From contig JACKBV010000015.1 in NCBI GenBank assembly GCA_020634315.1, positions 32,818 through 96,817 of the forward strand: 64,000 bases of DNA, written 5' to 3'. The notes under the pieces are model-generated. The model was not told the DNA's origin. It made no database searches and worked only from the letters and a program-made list of their open reading frames with translations. This document shows, one piece after another, positions 55,792-64,000 of the stretch. A program made the translations under genes and the position numbers. The DNA is from Ardenticatenaceae bacterium. Its GTDB lineage: Bacteria > Chloroflexota > Anaerolineae > Promineifilales > Promineifilaceae. Every line of letters starts with the position of its first letter. The first letter of the stretch is position 1.

Positions 55792-55810
55792 GTGTATTTT
55801 TCCTGTGAAT

Positions 55811-56671
55811 TTACTTTTCCTTCCAAACATCCTGTAAAGCACGGTAATCTAAAAGAACGATACCTTCTTCTTCCACGATGTCTTTTGCTTGCTGAGATAC
55901 AAGAAAATCGAAATCCGCCTGACGAATGTGATAACCACCTGAGTCAATAGCCATTAATTCAGAATTAGCCAGACCAGGATGAACAGCCCACTCGCTTAAT
56001 CCGGGTGGTAACTCACGCAACAGCCGGGCAAAACCGGCAAATTTATCAACCGAATCAAGCAAATAACTATCTAAAAAATCGTAATCATTAGTCGGCAAAC
56101 CCTGGCTTTGCACTTTGGCAATCCAGGGCTGTCCAATAACGCGGAGCGCCAACCCATACTCCCTTGCCAGTTTCAACATAAGCGACAAAATATCTTCCTT
56201 GCCGCCAAGACGTAGGGAATGCCAATCCAGATGTGTAGGTTGAAGCCCCTTTGCCAGCACAACTTCAATCTGTGCCCTGAATTCCATTTCCAACTGATCT
56301 AACTGAACCTGTGCAAAAAACGCAGGCATTTGGTCAAAGTTATAGAAATGACCTTCCTTGTTAACCAGGGATGGCACCTGCTGCCGGGGAGTTACTGGCC
56401 CCCAACGGTAATCAACCCAATCAGAGATAACGGTAAGATGTACACCAAAGGGGATTTCAGGGTGGTCAGCGAGGAAATGCATAGCATGCAAAGCCCAGGG
56501 ACAAGGAACCATCAAAGTTGTTGAGCGAACAATACCTTCTTTCAACGTGCCTATAATGGCCTCATTCACCGCATGGCACATCCCAAAGTCATCTGCATTG
56601 ATAATCAATAAGCGAGCATCATCCGGGAATCCAAGCAGCCGGTTTGTTTGGCCATTAGTAAGCGAGTTCAT
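55811..56671 (-). CDS. ChbG/YdjC-type carbohydrate deacetylase
   Basis: 286 aa. Metal-binding LLIINADDFGMCHAVNEAII (DD motif), VHLTV with a His, and THLDWHSLR (His ligand); the fold is the deacetylase-like barrel of the YdjC family. E. coli ChbG removes one acetyl group from chitobiose-type sugars. Here it would act on imported acetylated oligosaccharides, fitting a sugar-utilisation locus. ATG 56671 overlaps the end of the MFS gene by 17 bases, and its stop is 19 bases before the GH3 start. Confidence 0.85.
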   Translation of the reverse strand: MNSLTNGQTNRLLGFPDDARLLIINADDFGMCHAVNEAIIGTLKEGIVRSTTLMVPCPWALHAMHFLADHPEIPFGVHLTVISDWVDYRWGPVTPRQQVPSLVNKEGHFYNFDQMPAFFAQVQLDQLEMEFRAQIEVVLAKGLQPTHLDWHSLRLGGKEDILSLMLKLAREYGLALRVIGQPWIAKVQSQGLPTNDYDFLDSYLLDSVDKFAGFARLLRELPPGLSEWAVHPGLANSELMAIDSGGYHIRQADFDFLVSQQAKDIVEEEGIVLLDYRALQDVWKEK

Positions 56672-57875
56672 TGCCTTCTGGATTCCGACTCGTCATAGAT
56701 AATCGGTAAGACCCCAATAATCCCAGGAATACCAACACCAGACAGACGGGAATAAGCTCTAGAGAGAATCGGCGTGCAAGTACCCCTATTATCGTTGGAA
56801 TAAGCGCACCACCCAGCCCCGTAGCTGCCATTTGCATTCCAATGGTGTTGGCTGCAAAATGAGCGCCAACTCGCTGACTTGTGCCAGACATCATAGCCGG
56901 GAAAATTGGGGCAATCGCAACCCCTATCACAGCAACCCCTAACAGGTTTGCCAGTTGGAATGGGTGCCACCAGAGCAAGACTGCGCCCAACAAGGCGAGC
57001 GTAATGCCACCTTGAACCAGCGTATTGCTTCCCAGACGATTAGCAAACAACCCGCAAGAATGCGTCCAATTGTAAACATAGCCCAGAAACTACCAGTCCA
57101 AAGCCCTGCTGCTTGTGGTGATACACCGCGCGACTCAGTCAGCAAAGTGTAAACCCAGGTACCCAGTGATATTTCAGCCCTACATAAAGAAAGAAAAGCA
57201 AAACACTGAGCCAAACTCTGGGTTGACGCATCGTCTCTCCCATTGGGGTTTTATACTCGGTTAAACGCTTTTCCTGTTCACTCTCAGCAGGTTCATCATC
57301 TTGCGTGCTCCACCAAGATAAGGTGATGAGGAAGCTGATTGCCATAACAAACTGGAAGCCCCCACGACACGATAACCAACACGCCATGAATTAAGCGCAG
57401 TCAGGGCCATGGTCATGATGATGGGGCCTATCGTTATGCCAATTCCATAGCTGGCATGTAACCATTGCATCAACCCTTCCCCAAAGTGTGCAGCGACATA
57501 GGTGTTTAGACCGGCATCAATAGCGCCAGCACCGAGACCGGCCATCACACCCAGCAAGACCATCATCCACCAGGTTGGGACAAGGGTGTAACCAACCAGA
57601 GCCGAACCGGTTAGGGCACAACTCACTGTCAACAAACGGCCGACGCCCATACGTGCAATTAAGAAACCGCTCAAAAAACTGGAAGTCATGTAGCCTGTCA
57701 CACTGGCAAACAATAACATCCCTAAAGAATCGAGCGGAATACCGAAATCCACCCGCATAGAAGGCCAGGCAATTCCTAACAGTCCATCTGGCATTCCCAA
57801 GGCAATGAAAGCCACGTAAGCCAGAAGAATCAAGCTTAATTTAGAGTAATTTTTCGATGCATGCAGTATGTTCAA
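56655..57875 (-). pseudogene. MFS carrier, three frameshifts
   Basis: Four minus-strand frames join into one 12-TM MFS protein of about 406 aa. TTG start at 57875: MNILHASKNYSKLSLILLAY; motif GFLIARMGVGRLLTVS; the later half ends NLLGVAVIGVAIAPIFPAMM. Breaks: CCCCC at 57359-57363 (one G short on the minus strand), CCC at 57178-57180 and AA at 57049-57050. Each is repaired by adding one base of the same kind (VVGGFQFVMAI, YVGAEISLGTW, LAGLFANRLG). The family is FucP/YfkF-like sugar or drug carriers; with the neighbours a sugar carrier is likely. No good RBS is seen before the TTG. Confidence 0.75.
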
Positions 57876-57942
57876 AGTTATGTCGCTTTGAGTTTTAGGT
57901 TTATGATGTTTTGTTTCTGTTCAGAATCAAGAAAAATGACCT

Positions 57943-58755
57943 CTATACTGTCGAGAGATCCCATTCTTCGTAGATTTTCGGAACATCACTAATCAGGCGT
58001 CTGGTATATGGCTCTTTGGGATGCAAAATCACATCATCGGCAGATCCACTTTCAACAAATTTCCCACGCTCCATGATGTAGACGCTGTCAGAGACATAAT
58101 ACGCCAGACCAATATCATGGGTGATGAAAATGGGGGTCATGCCGATTTCATCGCGCAGTTGCATCAACATATCCAAGATCGTTGCACGGGAGCAGGCATC
58201 AATCATTGATGTAGGCTCATCAGCCAACAAGATTTTTGGTTTTAGCAGAAATATGCGAGCAATCATTAAACGCTGCTGCTGACCACCGGAAAGTTCGAAG
58301 GGATATTTGTTGGTTAATTCCTCGAACTTCAGGTTCACGAAGCTGCATGCTTCGGTCATCATCTCAACTTTTTGCTCGTATGGCAGCTTACCGCCGCCAC
58401 GCATACGAATGCAGTCTAAAAGCACTGTATCGATCTTGTTAAAGATGTTGTAAGAAGAGAATGGGTCTTGAAAAATCGCTTGAATGCTTTTCCAGTATTC
58501 CTTCTTCTTGCGATGCGTGCTGATATCGCGCTTTTCCCCCTGAAAGTAAATTTCCCCTTCAGTAGGGTTGATTAACCCCAAAAGCATCTTTGCTAAAGTG
58601 GTTTTGCCACTGCCCGATTCGCCTACGATGGAGATGATCTCACCTTCGTAGAAGTTAAAATCTACGTGATCAACGGCAAGGGTTGTATTGCGACCAAACC
58701 CAAATACCTTAGTGACTCCTGACCCGCTCAGACATAGTTTCTTTTCACTACTCAT
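57943..58755 (-). CDS. ABC oligosaccharide/peptide importer ATPase (DppF-like)
   Basis: 270 aa from ATG 58755, overlapping the previous stop by eight bases. Walker A VGESGSGKTTLAKM, signature LSGGQQQRLMIARIF, Walker B ILLADEPTSMID, and an H-loop ITHD. It lacks the C-terminal oligo_HPY extension found in its partner, as in DppF proteins of sugar-type family-5 systems. Cytosolic ATPase of the importer encoded at 57.9-64 kb. Confidence 0.92.
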   Translation of the reverse strand: MSSEKKLCLSGSGVTKVFGFGRNTTLAVDHVDFNFYEGEIISIVGESGSGKTTLAKMLLGLINPTEGEIYFQGEKRDISTHRKKKEYWKSIQAIFQDPFSSYNIFNKIDTVLLDCIRMRGGGKLPYEQKVEMMTEACSFVNLKFEELTNKYPFELSGGQQQRLMIARIFLLKPKILLADEPTSMIDACSRATILDMLMQLRDEIGMTPIFITHDIGLAYYVSDSVYIMERGKFVESGSADDVILHPKEPYTRRLISDVPKIYEEWDLSTV

Positions 58756-59773
58756 TTTTCTTACGAGCCTCCCACGCATATAACTCTCTCAGCTCTTCTT
58801 CTGAGAGGATGCAACGGTAAGTACGGCCACCAGCCACTTCGCGAAGCGGAATGGAAAGTGTCTTACATTCTGGCCGAACGTATTTGCAGCGGGCCGCAAA
58901 GCGGCAGCCAGAGGGTGGTTTTTTCAGGTTAGGGGGTACACCAGGAATAGCCGTCAGTTTCACATTCCGTAAGCCGCTTTCGGGTACGATAATGGAACCC
59001 ATGAGGCCTTTGGAATAGGGATGAAGCGGATCAAAAACGGCATCTTTTGAGCTAGCCTTCTCCACGATCTGTCCTGCATACATGACCATAATGTCATCGG
59101 TGACGTTGTAGAGCAGCGGCAGTTCATGTGTGATGAAGATCATCGCTTTGATGTAACCTTTGTCCATCAAGTTCCGCAGCATCTTAATGACCATCTTTTG
59201 CGACGTGACATCGAGGGCAGAGGATGGCTCATCTGCAATGAGTACCTGTGGGGAAAGGATCACTGAAATTGCGATCACGGTACGCTGCTTCATACCGCCC
59301 GATAATTCGACAGGGTATTTTTGCAACACATCTACGGGAAGGCCTAAAGCTTCAAAAAGCCCTTTCGCAATGTCAAAAATCTCTTTCTTGGTAGCAACTG
59401 GGTTATGCGCTTCAATAACATCTTCAATGAAGTTGATGATCTTTTGGGTAGGGTTGAGCGCATTCATGGCAGCTTGGGGAATATAGGCGATTTCCGTACC
59501 CAATATCGACCGGCGAACATCGTCAGGATTCATTCCAGAGATATTATGACCATCGATGATGATTTCGCCGCTGGTGTAGTGTAACGGCGGGAAGTAATAG
59601 CCCATCAAGCTAAGTGCAAGTGTTGATTTTCCACAACCGGATTCTCCGGCAATGCCCAGCGATTTCCCTTCTTCGACTTTCAGAGAAACGTGGTCGACTG
59701 CGTAAATATTTTCCCGAAACCGGGTAATATATTTTGTTGTTAGTTCTCTAACCTCTAACATGACATTTGACAT
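58748..59773 (-). CDS. ABC oligosaccharide/peptide importer ATPase (DppD-like)
   Basis: 341 aa from ATG 59773 (GGTGG RBS five bases upstream; a GTG at 59782 is possible). Walker A AGESGCGKSTLALSLMG, signature ELSGGMKQRTVIAI, Walker B VLIADEPSSALD, and the C-terminal oligo_HPY block with GVPPNLKKPPSGCRFAARCK and its paired cysteines, which may bind an iron-sulfur cluster or metal in this family. Partner of the DppF-like protein. Confidence 0.93.
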   Translation of the reverse strand: MSNVMLEVRELTTKYITRFRENIYAVDHVSLKVEEGKSLGIAGESGCGKSTLALSLMGYYFPPLHYTSGEIIIDGHNISGMNPDDVRRSILGTEIAYIPQAAMNALNPTQKIINFIEDVIEAHNPVATKKEIFDIAKGLFEALGLPVDVLQKYPVELSGGMKQRTVIAISVILSPQVLIADEPSSALDVTSQKMVIKMLRNLMDKGYIKAMIFITHELPLLYNVTDDIMVMYAGQIVEKASSKDAVFDPLHPYSKGLMGSIIVPESGLRNVKLTAIPGVPPNLKKPPSGCRFAARCKYVRPECKTLSIPLREVAGGRTYRCILSEEELRELYAWEARKKNE

Positions 59774-59782
59774 TTCAACCAC

Positions 59783-61033
59783 CTAATCCCTTAAAGCCGG
59801 ATTGAATACCTGATCGAGACCTGTATTCATTAAATTCATCGAAAAGGCAATTAGCGCAATCGTGACGATGACGGGGAAGTATGCCCACCATTTGCCTAAG
59901 ATATGTGCCTGGTAAATCATCGCCCAGTTCATCATCAGACCTAGTGTTGGCACATCGGTTGTGCGGGGACCTAAGCCCAGGATTGATAACCCGGCTTCGA
60001 CCAGGATACCGGAGGAAATCTGGAGGATGAGTGCCATCACAACGTAGGAGGCAATGTATGGGAAAATATCGGTAACGATGATGTGAACGAGTGAATGTCC
60101 CGATAGTTTGGATAGATTGACATGGTCACGGTTGCGTAATGAAATCACTTGTGAGCGCACAGCCCTGGTTGTCCATACCCAAGAGGTAAACCCGATGACG
60201 ATAGCGATGGTAACAGGTCCGCGTCTGTCTTGCCCGATACTGAAGGAGATGAGAATCAACAAGACAAAACTGGGAATGACTGTGAAAAGGTTGGTGATGA
60301 ACATGATGATGTCATCAACAAAGCCGCCCACATAACCGGACAGTAATCCCAAGGTTAAGCCGATTAAGGTGGCAATGACGCCAGCAACGAAACCGATTTG
60401 CAGGGACACGCGAGTAGCTTCGACTAATTCTGTCAGAACGTCTCGACCAAAGTTGTCGGTGCCGAGCGGTAGAACGCGCACGTTTGCTACCTGATTGACG
60501 TTGACGTAGTCGGATTGGACAATGGTGCTGGTTTCTTCGAGAACGGCCGTTTCCGGGTTCGCCACAGCAATACTCACACCATCCGTCGAAAGCAGACCTT
60601 TGAGCGAGTTATTAAGGCGAATATAGTAATTACGCGTGGCATTCGTCATCCCCGAAATCCTTGTTGCGGGGTCGTAATTATTTACCCACTGATCCAACAG
60701 CTTCGCCGTATCCGTCGTATCAATTTCACTTTCAGGGATCCCAACCGCGACCAGCCAATCCTTTATAGCAATCCGATCATCTTCACCCAACTTACTGGCA
60801 ATACGCTTTGCCGCTGCATCATCCAGATTTAACGTGTAATGAGGAGAACTGATGCTGTCGTAAACATTGACATAGATGCCAGGCTCAAAAAAGGTACCCT
60901 GGCCAATGATCCTCAACGGCGGATCTGTAATGATTAGAGGGTAAATAATCACAATCAGCAAAATTGCGACAAAAATAGAAAATCCTGTCACAAATTTACC
61001 AGAGTGAAAAACTTGTTGAAGTGTGTGTTTCAT
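59783..61033 (-). CDS. ABC importer permease (DppC-like) with a large external insert
   Basis: 416 aa from ATG 61033 (GGGGGA RBS). TM1 (about 16-36) is followed by an unusual extracytoplasmic insert of about 150 residues (Asp/Ala-rich, DDAAAKRIASKLGEDDR, AIKDWLVAVGIPESEID) before the usual five TMs. LGTDNFGRDVLTELVEATR is the DppC motif and the EAA loop is near FPYIASYVVMALIL. Such inserts occur in some sugar-type family-5 permeases and may shape the binding-protein dock. An exact AACGGCCGTT lies at 60542 inside the insert. Confidence 0.88.
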   Translation of the reverse strand: MKHTLQQVFHSGKFVTGFSIFVAILLIVIIYPLIITDPPLRIIGQGTFFEPGIYVNVYDSISSPHYTLNLDDAAAKRIASKLGEDDRIAIKDWLVAVGIPESEIDTTDTAKLLDQWVNNYDPATRISGMTNATRNYYIRLNNSLKGLLSTDGVSIAVANPETAVLEETSTIVQSDYVNVNQVANVRVLPLGTDNFGRDVLTELVEATRVSLQIGFVAGVIATLIGLTLGLLSGYVGGFVDDIIMFITNLFTVIPSFVLLILISFSIGQDRRGPVTIAIVIGFTSWVWTTRAVRSQVISLRNRDHVNLSKLSGHSLVHIIVTDIFPYIASYVVMALILQISSGILVEAGLSILGLGPRTTDVPTLGLMMNWAMIYQAHILGKWWAYFPVIVTIALIAFSMNLMNTGLDQVFNPALRD

Positions 61034-61050
61034 AGCAATATTTCCCCCAA

Positions 61051-62055
61051 TCAATCAGCCTGTGCCGCTTTAATACGCGGATCAAGAACGCCATAGATAA
61101 TCTCGATTAAAAAGTTCGCCGCCAACACCATAATCGTGATGATCAGCGTAGTTGCCGAGATCAATGGATAATCTTGACCTAAAACGGCCGTTAAGATCGT
61201 CGAGCCTAACCCCGGATAGCTAAAGATAATCTCCGCCACCAACGCGCCACCAACCATCGTACCAATTGACAGCGCCAAACCAGTGATTTGCGGCAGCATC
61301 GCATTCCGAAACACATAGCCAACAATCTTGCGATCTTTAATACCCATGAAACGACTATATTTCACATAATCCGCATTCAATTCATAGATCGCCATAGAAC
61401 GCATACCAATTGCCTGACCACCAATCGTAATCAACACAACCGACCAAAACGGCAGTTGGTAATGCACAATGACAGACCATACAAATTTCCAACTTGCGTT
61501 AGGAATCAGATCAAACCCATACCCACCCGAAGTTGGAAACCACTTCAGCGAAACGCCAAAAATAACCAGCAAAATAATCGCCATACCAAATGCCGGTAAA
61601 TTGCTGATAAAAATACTGACAGGCATGAGAACCTTATCAAAGCTACCTTTACGATAAGCCGCCAGAGCACCCAGTGTGTTACCAATCAACCAGCCAACAA
61701 TAATGGCCGGGAACTGGAGAATGACTGTCCACCAGACAGAAGATTTAATAACATCAGCCACCGTTCTGGGATATTGACTAAACGAAAAACCAAAATCACC
61801 CCGGAACACGTTTCTCATATAAAGCCAAAACTGTTCAAGCATGGGTTTATTCGTGCCAAACAAGTCAGAATACTGCTGATAAATCGCCTGAACGCCAGTC
61901 GTATTGCTCATGCCCTGAGCAAGCCTCGACACAATAGAAGCCACAGGATCTCCTGGCATCAAACGGGGTAAGATGAAATTCAGGATGAAAGCGGTAACTA
62001 ATGTGATCAAGAACCAAAGTAGCTTGTTTAAGAAATACTTTCGGTATCCTTTCAA
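61051..62055 (-). CDS. ABC importer permease (DppB-like)
   Basis: 334 aa. The likely start is TTG 62055, five bases after a perfect AGGAGG; GTG 62058 would be only two bases away. Six TMs: FLITLVTAFILNFILPRLMP (TM1), FSQYPRTVADVIKSS loop, EAA-like region in FRNAMLPQITGLALSIGTMV, and VAEIIFSYPGLGST. The motif PGDPVASI after TM1 is typical of DppB. Pairs with the DppC-like permease, 17 bases away. Confidence 0.92.
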   Translation of the reverse strand: MKGYRKYFLNKLLWFLITLVTAFILNFILPRLMPGDPVASIVSRLAQGMSNTTGVQAIYQQYSDLFGTNKPMLEQFWLYMRNVFRGDFGFSFSQYPRTVADVIKSSVWWTVILQFPAIIVGWLIGNTLGALAAYRKGSFDKVLMPVSIFISNLPAFGMAIILLVIFGVSLKWFPTSGGYGFDLIPNASWKFVWSVIVHYQLPFWSVVLITIGGQAIGMRSMAIYELNADYVKYSRFMGIKDRKIVGYVFRNAMLPQITGLALSIGTMVGGALVAEIIFSYPGLGSTILTAVLGQDYPLISATTLIITIMVLAANFLIEIIYGVLDPRIKAAQAD

Positions 62056-62146
62056 CACAACCTCCTCGTAAAGATAATAAGCATCGCATCAATAAGGTGA
62101 AAAACACCTACTCAAACCCAAAATGGTTCAACGATTTCAGAGACTT

Positions 62147-62176
62147 GTCACACTGAACATAAAAATTCAGTGTGAC
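62147..62176. repeat. 11-bp inverted repeat between the binding protein and the permease
   Basis: GTCACACTGAA (62147-62157) pairs perfectly with TTCAGTGTGAC (62166-62176) around an eight-base A-rich loop. No T-run follows on the minus strand. It could protect the upstream mRNA end or be an operator. Confidence 0.5.
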
Positions 62177-62198
62177 TATCACTTGCTTATTACAAAAA

Positions 62199-62229
62199 CA
62201 GCCATGTCTCATTTGGCGAGACATGGCTG
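62199..62229 (-). terminator. terminator/attenuator after the binding-protein gene
   Basis: CAGCCATGTCTC (62199-62210) pairs with GAGACATGGCTG (62218-62229), 12 bp with a seven-base loop, followed on the minus strand by TTTTTGTAATAAG. Partial termination here would give more binding protein than permease, as in many importers. Confidence 0.8.
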
Positions 62230-62247
62230 CTATTACTGATTTACGAT

Positions 62248-64000
62248 TTACGGGTTAACAAGCTCCAGGTTATAGAGGCCTGCAATGCTCCAACCATCGG
62301 TCAGGTCGAGCGGGGGAACAGGTGGATTGGTACCATCACCGTCGTGCGGGAAGTTGGTCCAAACACTCTCATTCACTGTGTGGAACGCTTGTGGACGATA
62401 CATGAGTGTGAAGGAAGGAATATCTGTCAGATAAATCGTGACCAATTCCGTGTACATTTCCTTCAAGGCATCAGCATCCGTTTCGCCGGGGATTGCTTGA
62501 ATCAAAGCATCGGCATCAGGATTCGAATATTGACCCCAGTTACCATTCCAGTTGCTTGCCATACCGATGAATTCAGAGCTTAGCAGTTTGCGGATACGAC
62601 CCCAAGGTTGGGTCGGGCCAGCACCATCACTCCACATCATGAAGATGTCATAACCTTCGGGCAATGGAGCATCGGATTTGGTAACAATGGTCTGATAGAC
62701 GGACCATTCGGGATAATTGGTGGTAATGTCAATACCAATCTCTTTACCAGCGGCGGCAACAACTTCAATCGCAGCTTGCCAGTCAGACCAGCCATTGGGG
62801 CAGGTAGCAACATAGCTCAGCTTTTGGCCGTTGTATTCACGCCAGCCATCACCATCTGTATCAACAATTCCGGCCTCATCAAGCAGCGCGATAGCGCCTT
62901 CGATGTCATTGCCAGCCCATTGCAAATCTGCAACGGCGTCATGATCGTACAGAGCCTGCTCGCCTGGGGTCGGGTTCATCAAGGAACGCGGAACCTGATC
63001 GAAGGTGGCGGATTGATTGGTCATTGCGTTGGCAATGATGGTCGGGTAATCAACAGCGATAGCAATGGCCTTGCGCACTGCAATTTGATCCAGGCCATAG
63101 GATTCCAGGTTGTAGAAAGCCGTTGGGAGGCTAGCGCCAATGCCATAGGGAGCTTCTGGCAGGTAAGTGGAAATCGGCAGATTATCTTCCAGCCAAAATG
63201 CCTGAACATTGGAATTGAACTGCTGGCTAACATCAACTTCACCAGCCTGCAAAGCGGTTGTACCGGCTGCGTTGTCTTTGAAGATTACGTGCGCCAAATA
63301 CTTCGGAACTGGCAGTTTGCCCCACATGGAAGCATCTTGACCCCAGTAGTTATCATCACGAATGAGGACAACCTTGGAATCATCAGCAAAGTATTTGTAA
63401 TAGGGGCCGGAAAAGGCGACATCCTCGGCAGGATCAGCCAAGAGTGCGGTAGCATCGCCAGCAACGCGTTCTTCCAGGGTCTGGGTCCAGGCTTTTTGGA
63501 TGACGTAGTTGCTGCTCAGATAAGCCTCAACAATCAACGGATTGACGGCGTTACCATCTGCATCCAGTTTGGCTTTAATGACAACAGTTTGTTCGTCAGC
63601 TGCGACAATGTCTTCGATGTAGTCGATGTTGCCAGCGCCAGTGGGGGTGTTGTACTTAACATGGGTAGCCCAGGTATAAGCAACATCTTCGGCGGTTACT
63701 GGCGTGCCATCATTCCAGTGTGCAGCAGGGTTGAGTTTGAAGGTGATTTCGGTGCGTGTATCGTTCCATTCAAAGGGGCCGTCGGCCAACAATGGATACA
63801 TCTGACCATCGAGCATGTCATACAGATAGGGGGTTTCGAACATGGTGACACGAGCATTGTCCTGTTGGGCAATGGTCATGGCATTGTTGTTGCTGTTGGA
63901 ATAGGGATTCCAACCAACAACTGAACCCCACTGCTGGCCATTGAAGTACAGCGTTTCGTTGCGGGGCAACTCATTCGGGTCAGCAGCTGCTGTTTCCTCA
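62248..64000 (-). CDS. ABC oligosaccharide/peptide-binding protein, family 5 (N-terminus outside the window)
   Basis: At least 584 aa. The frame is open to 63999 with EETAAADPNELPRNETLYFN; signal peptide and start lie beyond the edge, so a TTG start at 63969 is not real. SBP_bac_5 features: GWNPYSNSNN, PLLADGPFEWNDTRTEITFK, LNPAAHWNDGTPVTAEDVAY and TVVIKAKLDADGNAV. With GH1/GH2/GH3 neighbours a beta-gluco- or mannooligosaccharide ligand is more likely than peptides; Thermotoga family-5 sugar-binding proteins set the precedent. The first gene of the importer operon, ahead of an attenuator. Confidence 0.9.
   Translation of the reverse strand, partial: EETAAADPNELPRNETLYFNGQQWGSVVGWNPYSNSNNNAMTIAQQDNARVTMFETPYLYDMLDGQMYPLLADGPFEWNDTRTEITFKLNPAAHWNDGTPVTAEDVAYTWATHVKYNTPTGAGNIDYIEDIVAADEQTVVIKAKLDADGNAVNPLIVEAYLSSNYVIQKAWTQTLEERVAGDATALLADPAEDVAFSGPYYKYFADDSKVVLIRDDNYWGQDASMWGKLPVPKYLAHVIFKDNAAGTTALQAGEVDVSQQFNSNVQAFWLEDNLPISTYLPEAPYGIGASLPTAFYNLESYGLDQIAVRKAIAIAVDYPTIIANAMTNQSATFDQVPRSLMNPTPGEQALYDHDAVADLQWAGNDIEGAIALLDEAGIVDTDGDGWREYNGQKLSYVATCPNGWSDWQAAIEVVAAAGKEIGIDITTNYPEWSVYQTIVTKSDAPLPEGYDIFMMWSDGAGPTQPWGRIRKLLSSEFIGMASNWNGNWGQYSNPDADALIQAIPGETDADALKEMYTELVTIYLTDIPSFTLMYRPQAFHTVNESVWTNFPHDGDGTNPPVPPLDLTDGWSIAGLYNLELVNP

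Noticed and set aside
62608..63924. 438-codon plus-strand frame opposite the binding-protein gene
   Set aside because: It is the complement of a strongly conserved SBP_bac_5 coding sequence and has no recognisable domain of its own.
62248..63969. TTG at 63969 as the start of the importer binding protein
   Set aside because: The frame continues without a stop to the window edge, and a signal peptide expected upstream is missing from the short reading.

Overview
The window looks like a chromosomal piece of a Chloroflexota bacterium, most likely an Anaerolineae/Caldilineae-type filamentous heterotroph. That assignment is inference from gene content: nSTAND NTPases with effector-associated domains, DUF2089 and SHOCT-like hairpin proteins, a DUF951 protein, ArsR-DUF2087 regulators, family-5 solute-binding transporters for sugars, and no outer-membrane biogenesis genes. 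There are no rRNA or tRNA genes, CRISPR arrays, transposases or phage genes. Most genes are on the minus strand.

Layout. 1-3.6 kb: a conflict-type pair, a STAND NTPase ending in a formylglycine-generating-enzyme-like domain (cut by the window edge) and an effector-associated-domain partner. 3.7-9.1 kb: a minus-strand group in which four of seven proteins carry the same short helical hairpin (SHOCT/LiaX-like), with DUF4097-type beta-repeat proteins, a GNAT enzyme, a one-TM protein and a DUF2089 zinc-ribbon regulator behind a double palindrome. 9.2-12.6 kb: DUF951, a membrane GT2 glycosyltransferase and a hydrolase/zincin fusion. 12.6-17.3 kb: a frameshifted GH13 enzyme and a heavily broken CHAT-STAND-TPR gene. 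17.3-26.6 kb: a membrane-anchored hydrolase, GlpX, a SulP-STAS-rhodanese fusion, a sugar transferase, a beta-propeller protein and small membrane proteins. 26.7-31.1 kb: two overlapping ArsR-DUF2087 regulators, Map, a solute-binding protein and SecG. 31.2-38 kb: a TetR-led plus-strand run (glycosyltransferase, DinB-deazaflavin-reductase fusion, MacB/LolD-type ABC exporter) and a LysM protein. 38-46 kb: a two-component system, a LysM-M23 peptidase, Rho with a long leader, an O-antigen ligase-type protein, an orphan OmpR-type regulator and S20. 46.3-64 kb: a carbohydrate locus with GH1, GH3, GH2 and a second (frameshifted) GH3, a ChbG/YdjC deacetylase, a frameshifted MFS carrier and a five-gene ABC importer whose binding protein runs off the window.

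The strongest signal not explained by genes is a dispersed palindrome, AACGGCCGTT. I located about 49 exact copies and roughly as many one-mismatch copies, inside genes in all three frames and also between genes. Chance predicts well under one copy. It is similar in kind to cyanobacterial HIP1 and is nearly absent from rho, rpsT and about 7 kb of the right-hand carbohydrate locus.

A caution: at least seven one-base indels, nearly all base losses in short homopolymers, interrupt five otherwise convincing genes. They cluster at 14.5-17.3 kb and 57.0-57.4 kb. They may be sequencing errors rather than real decay, so the broken genes are described by their reconstructed products.
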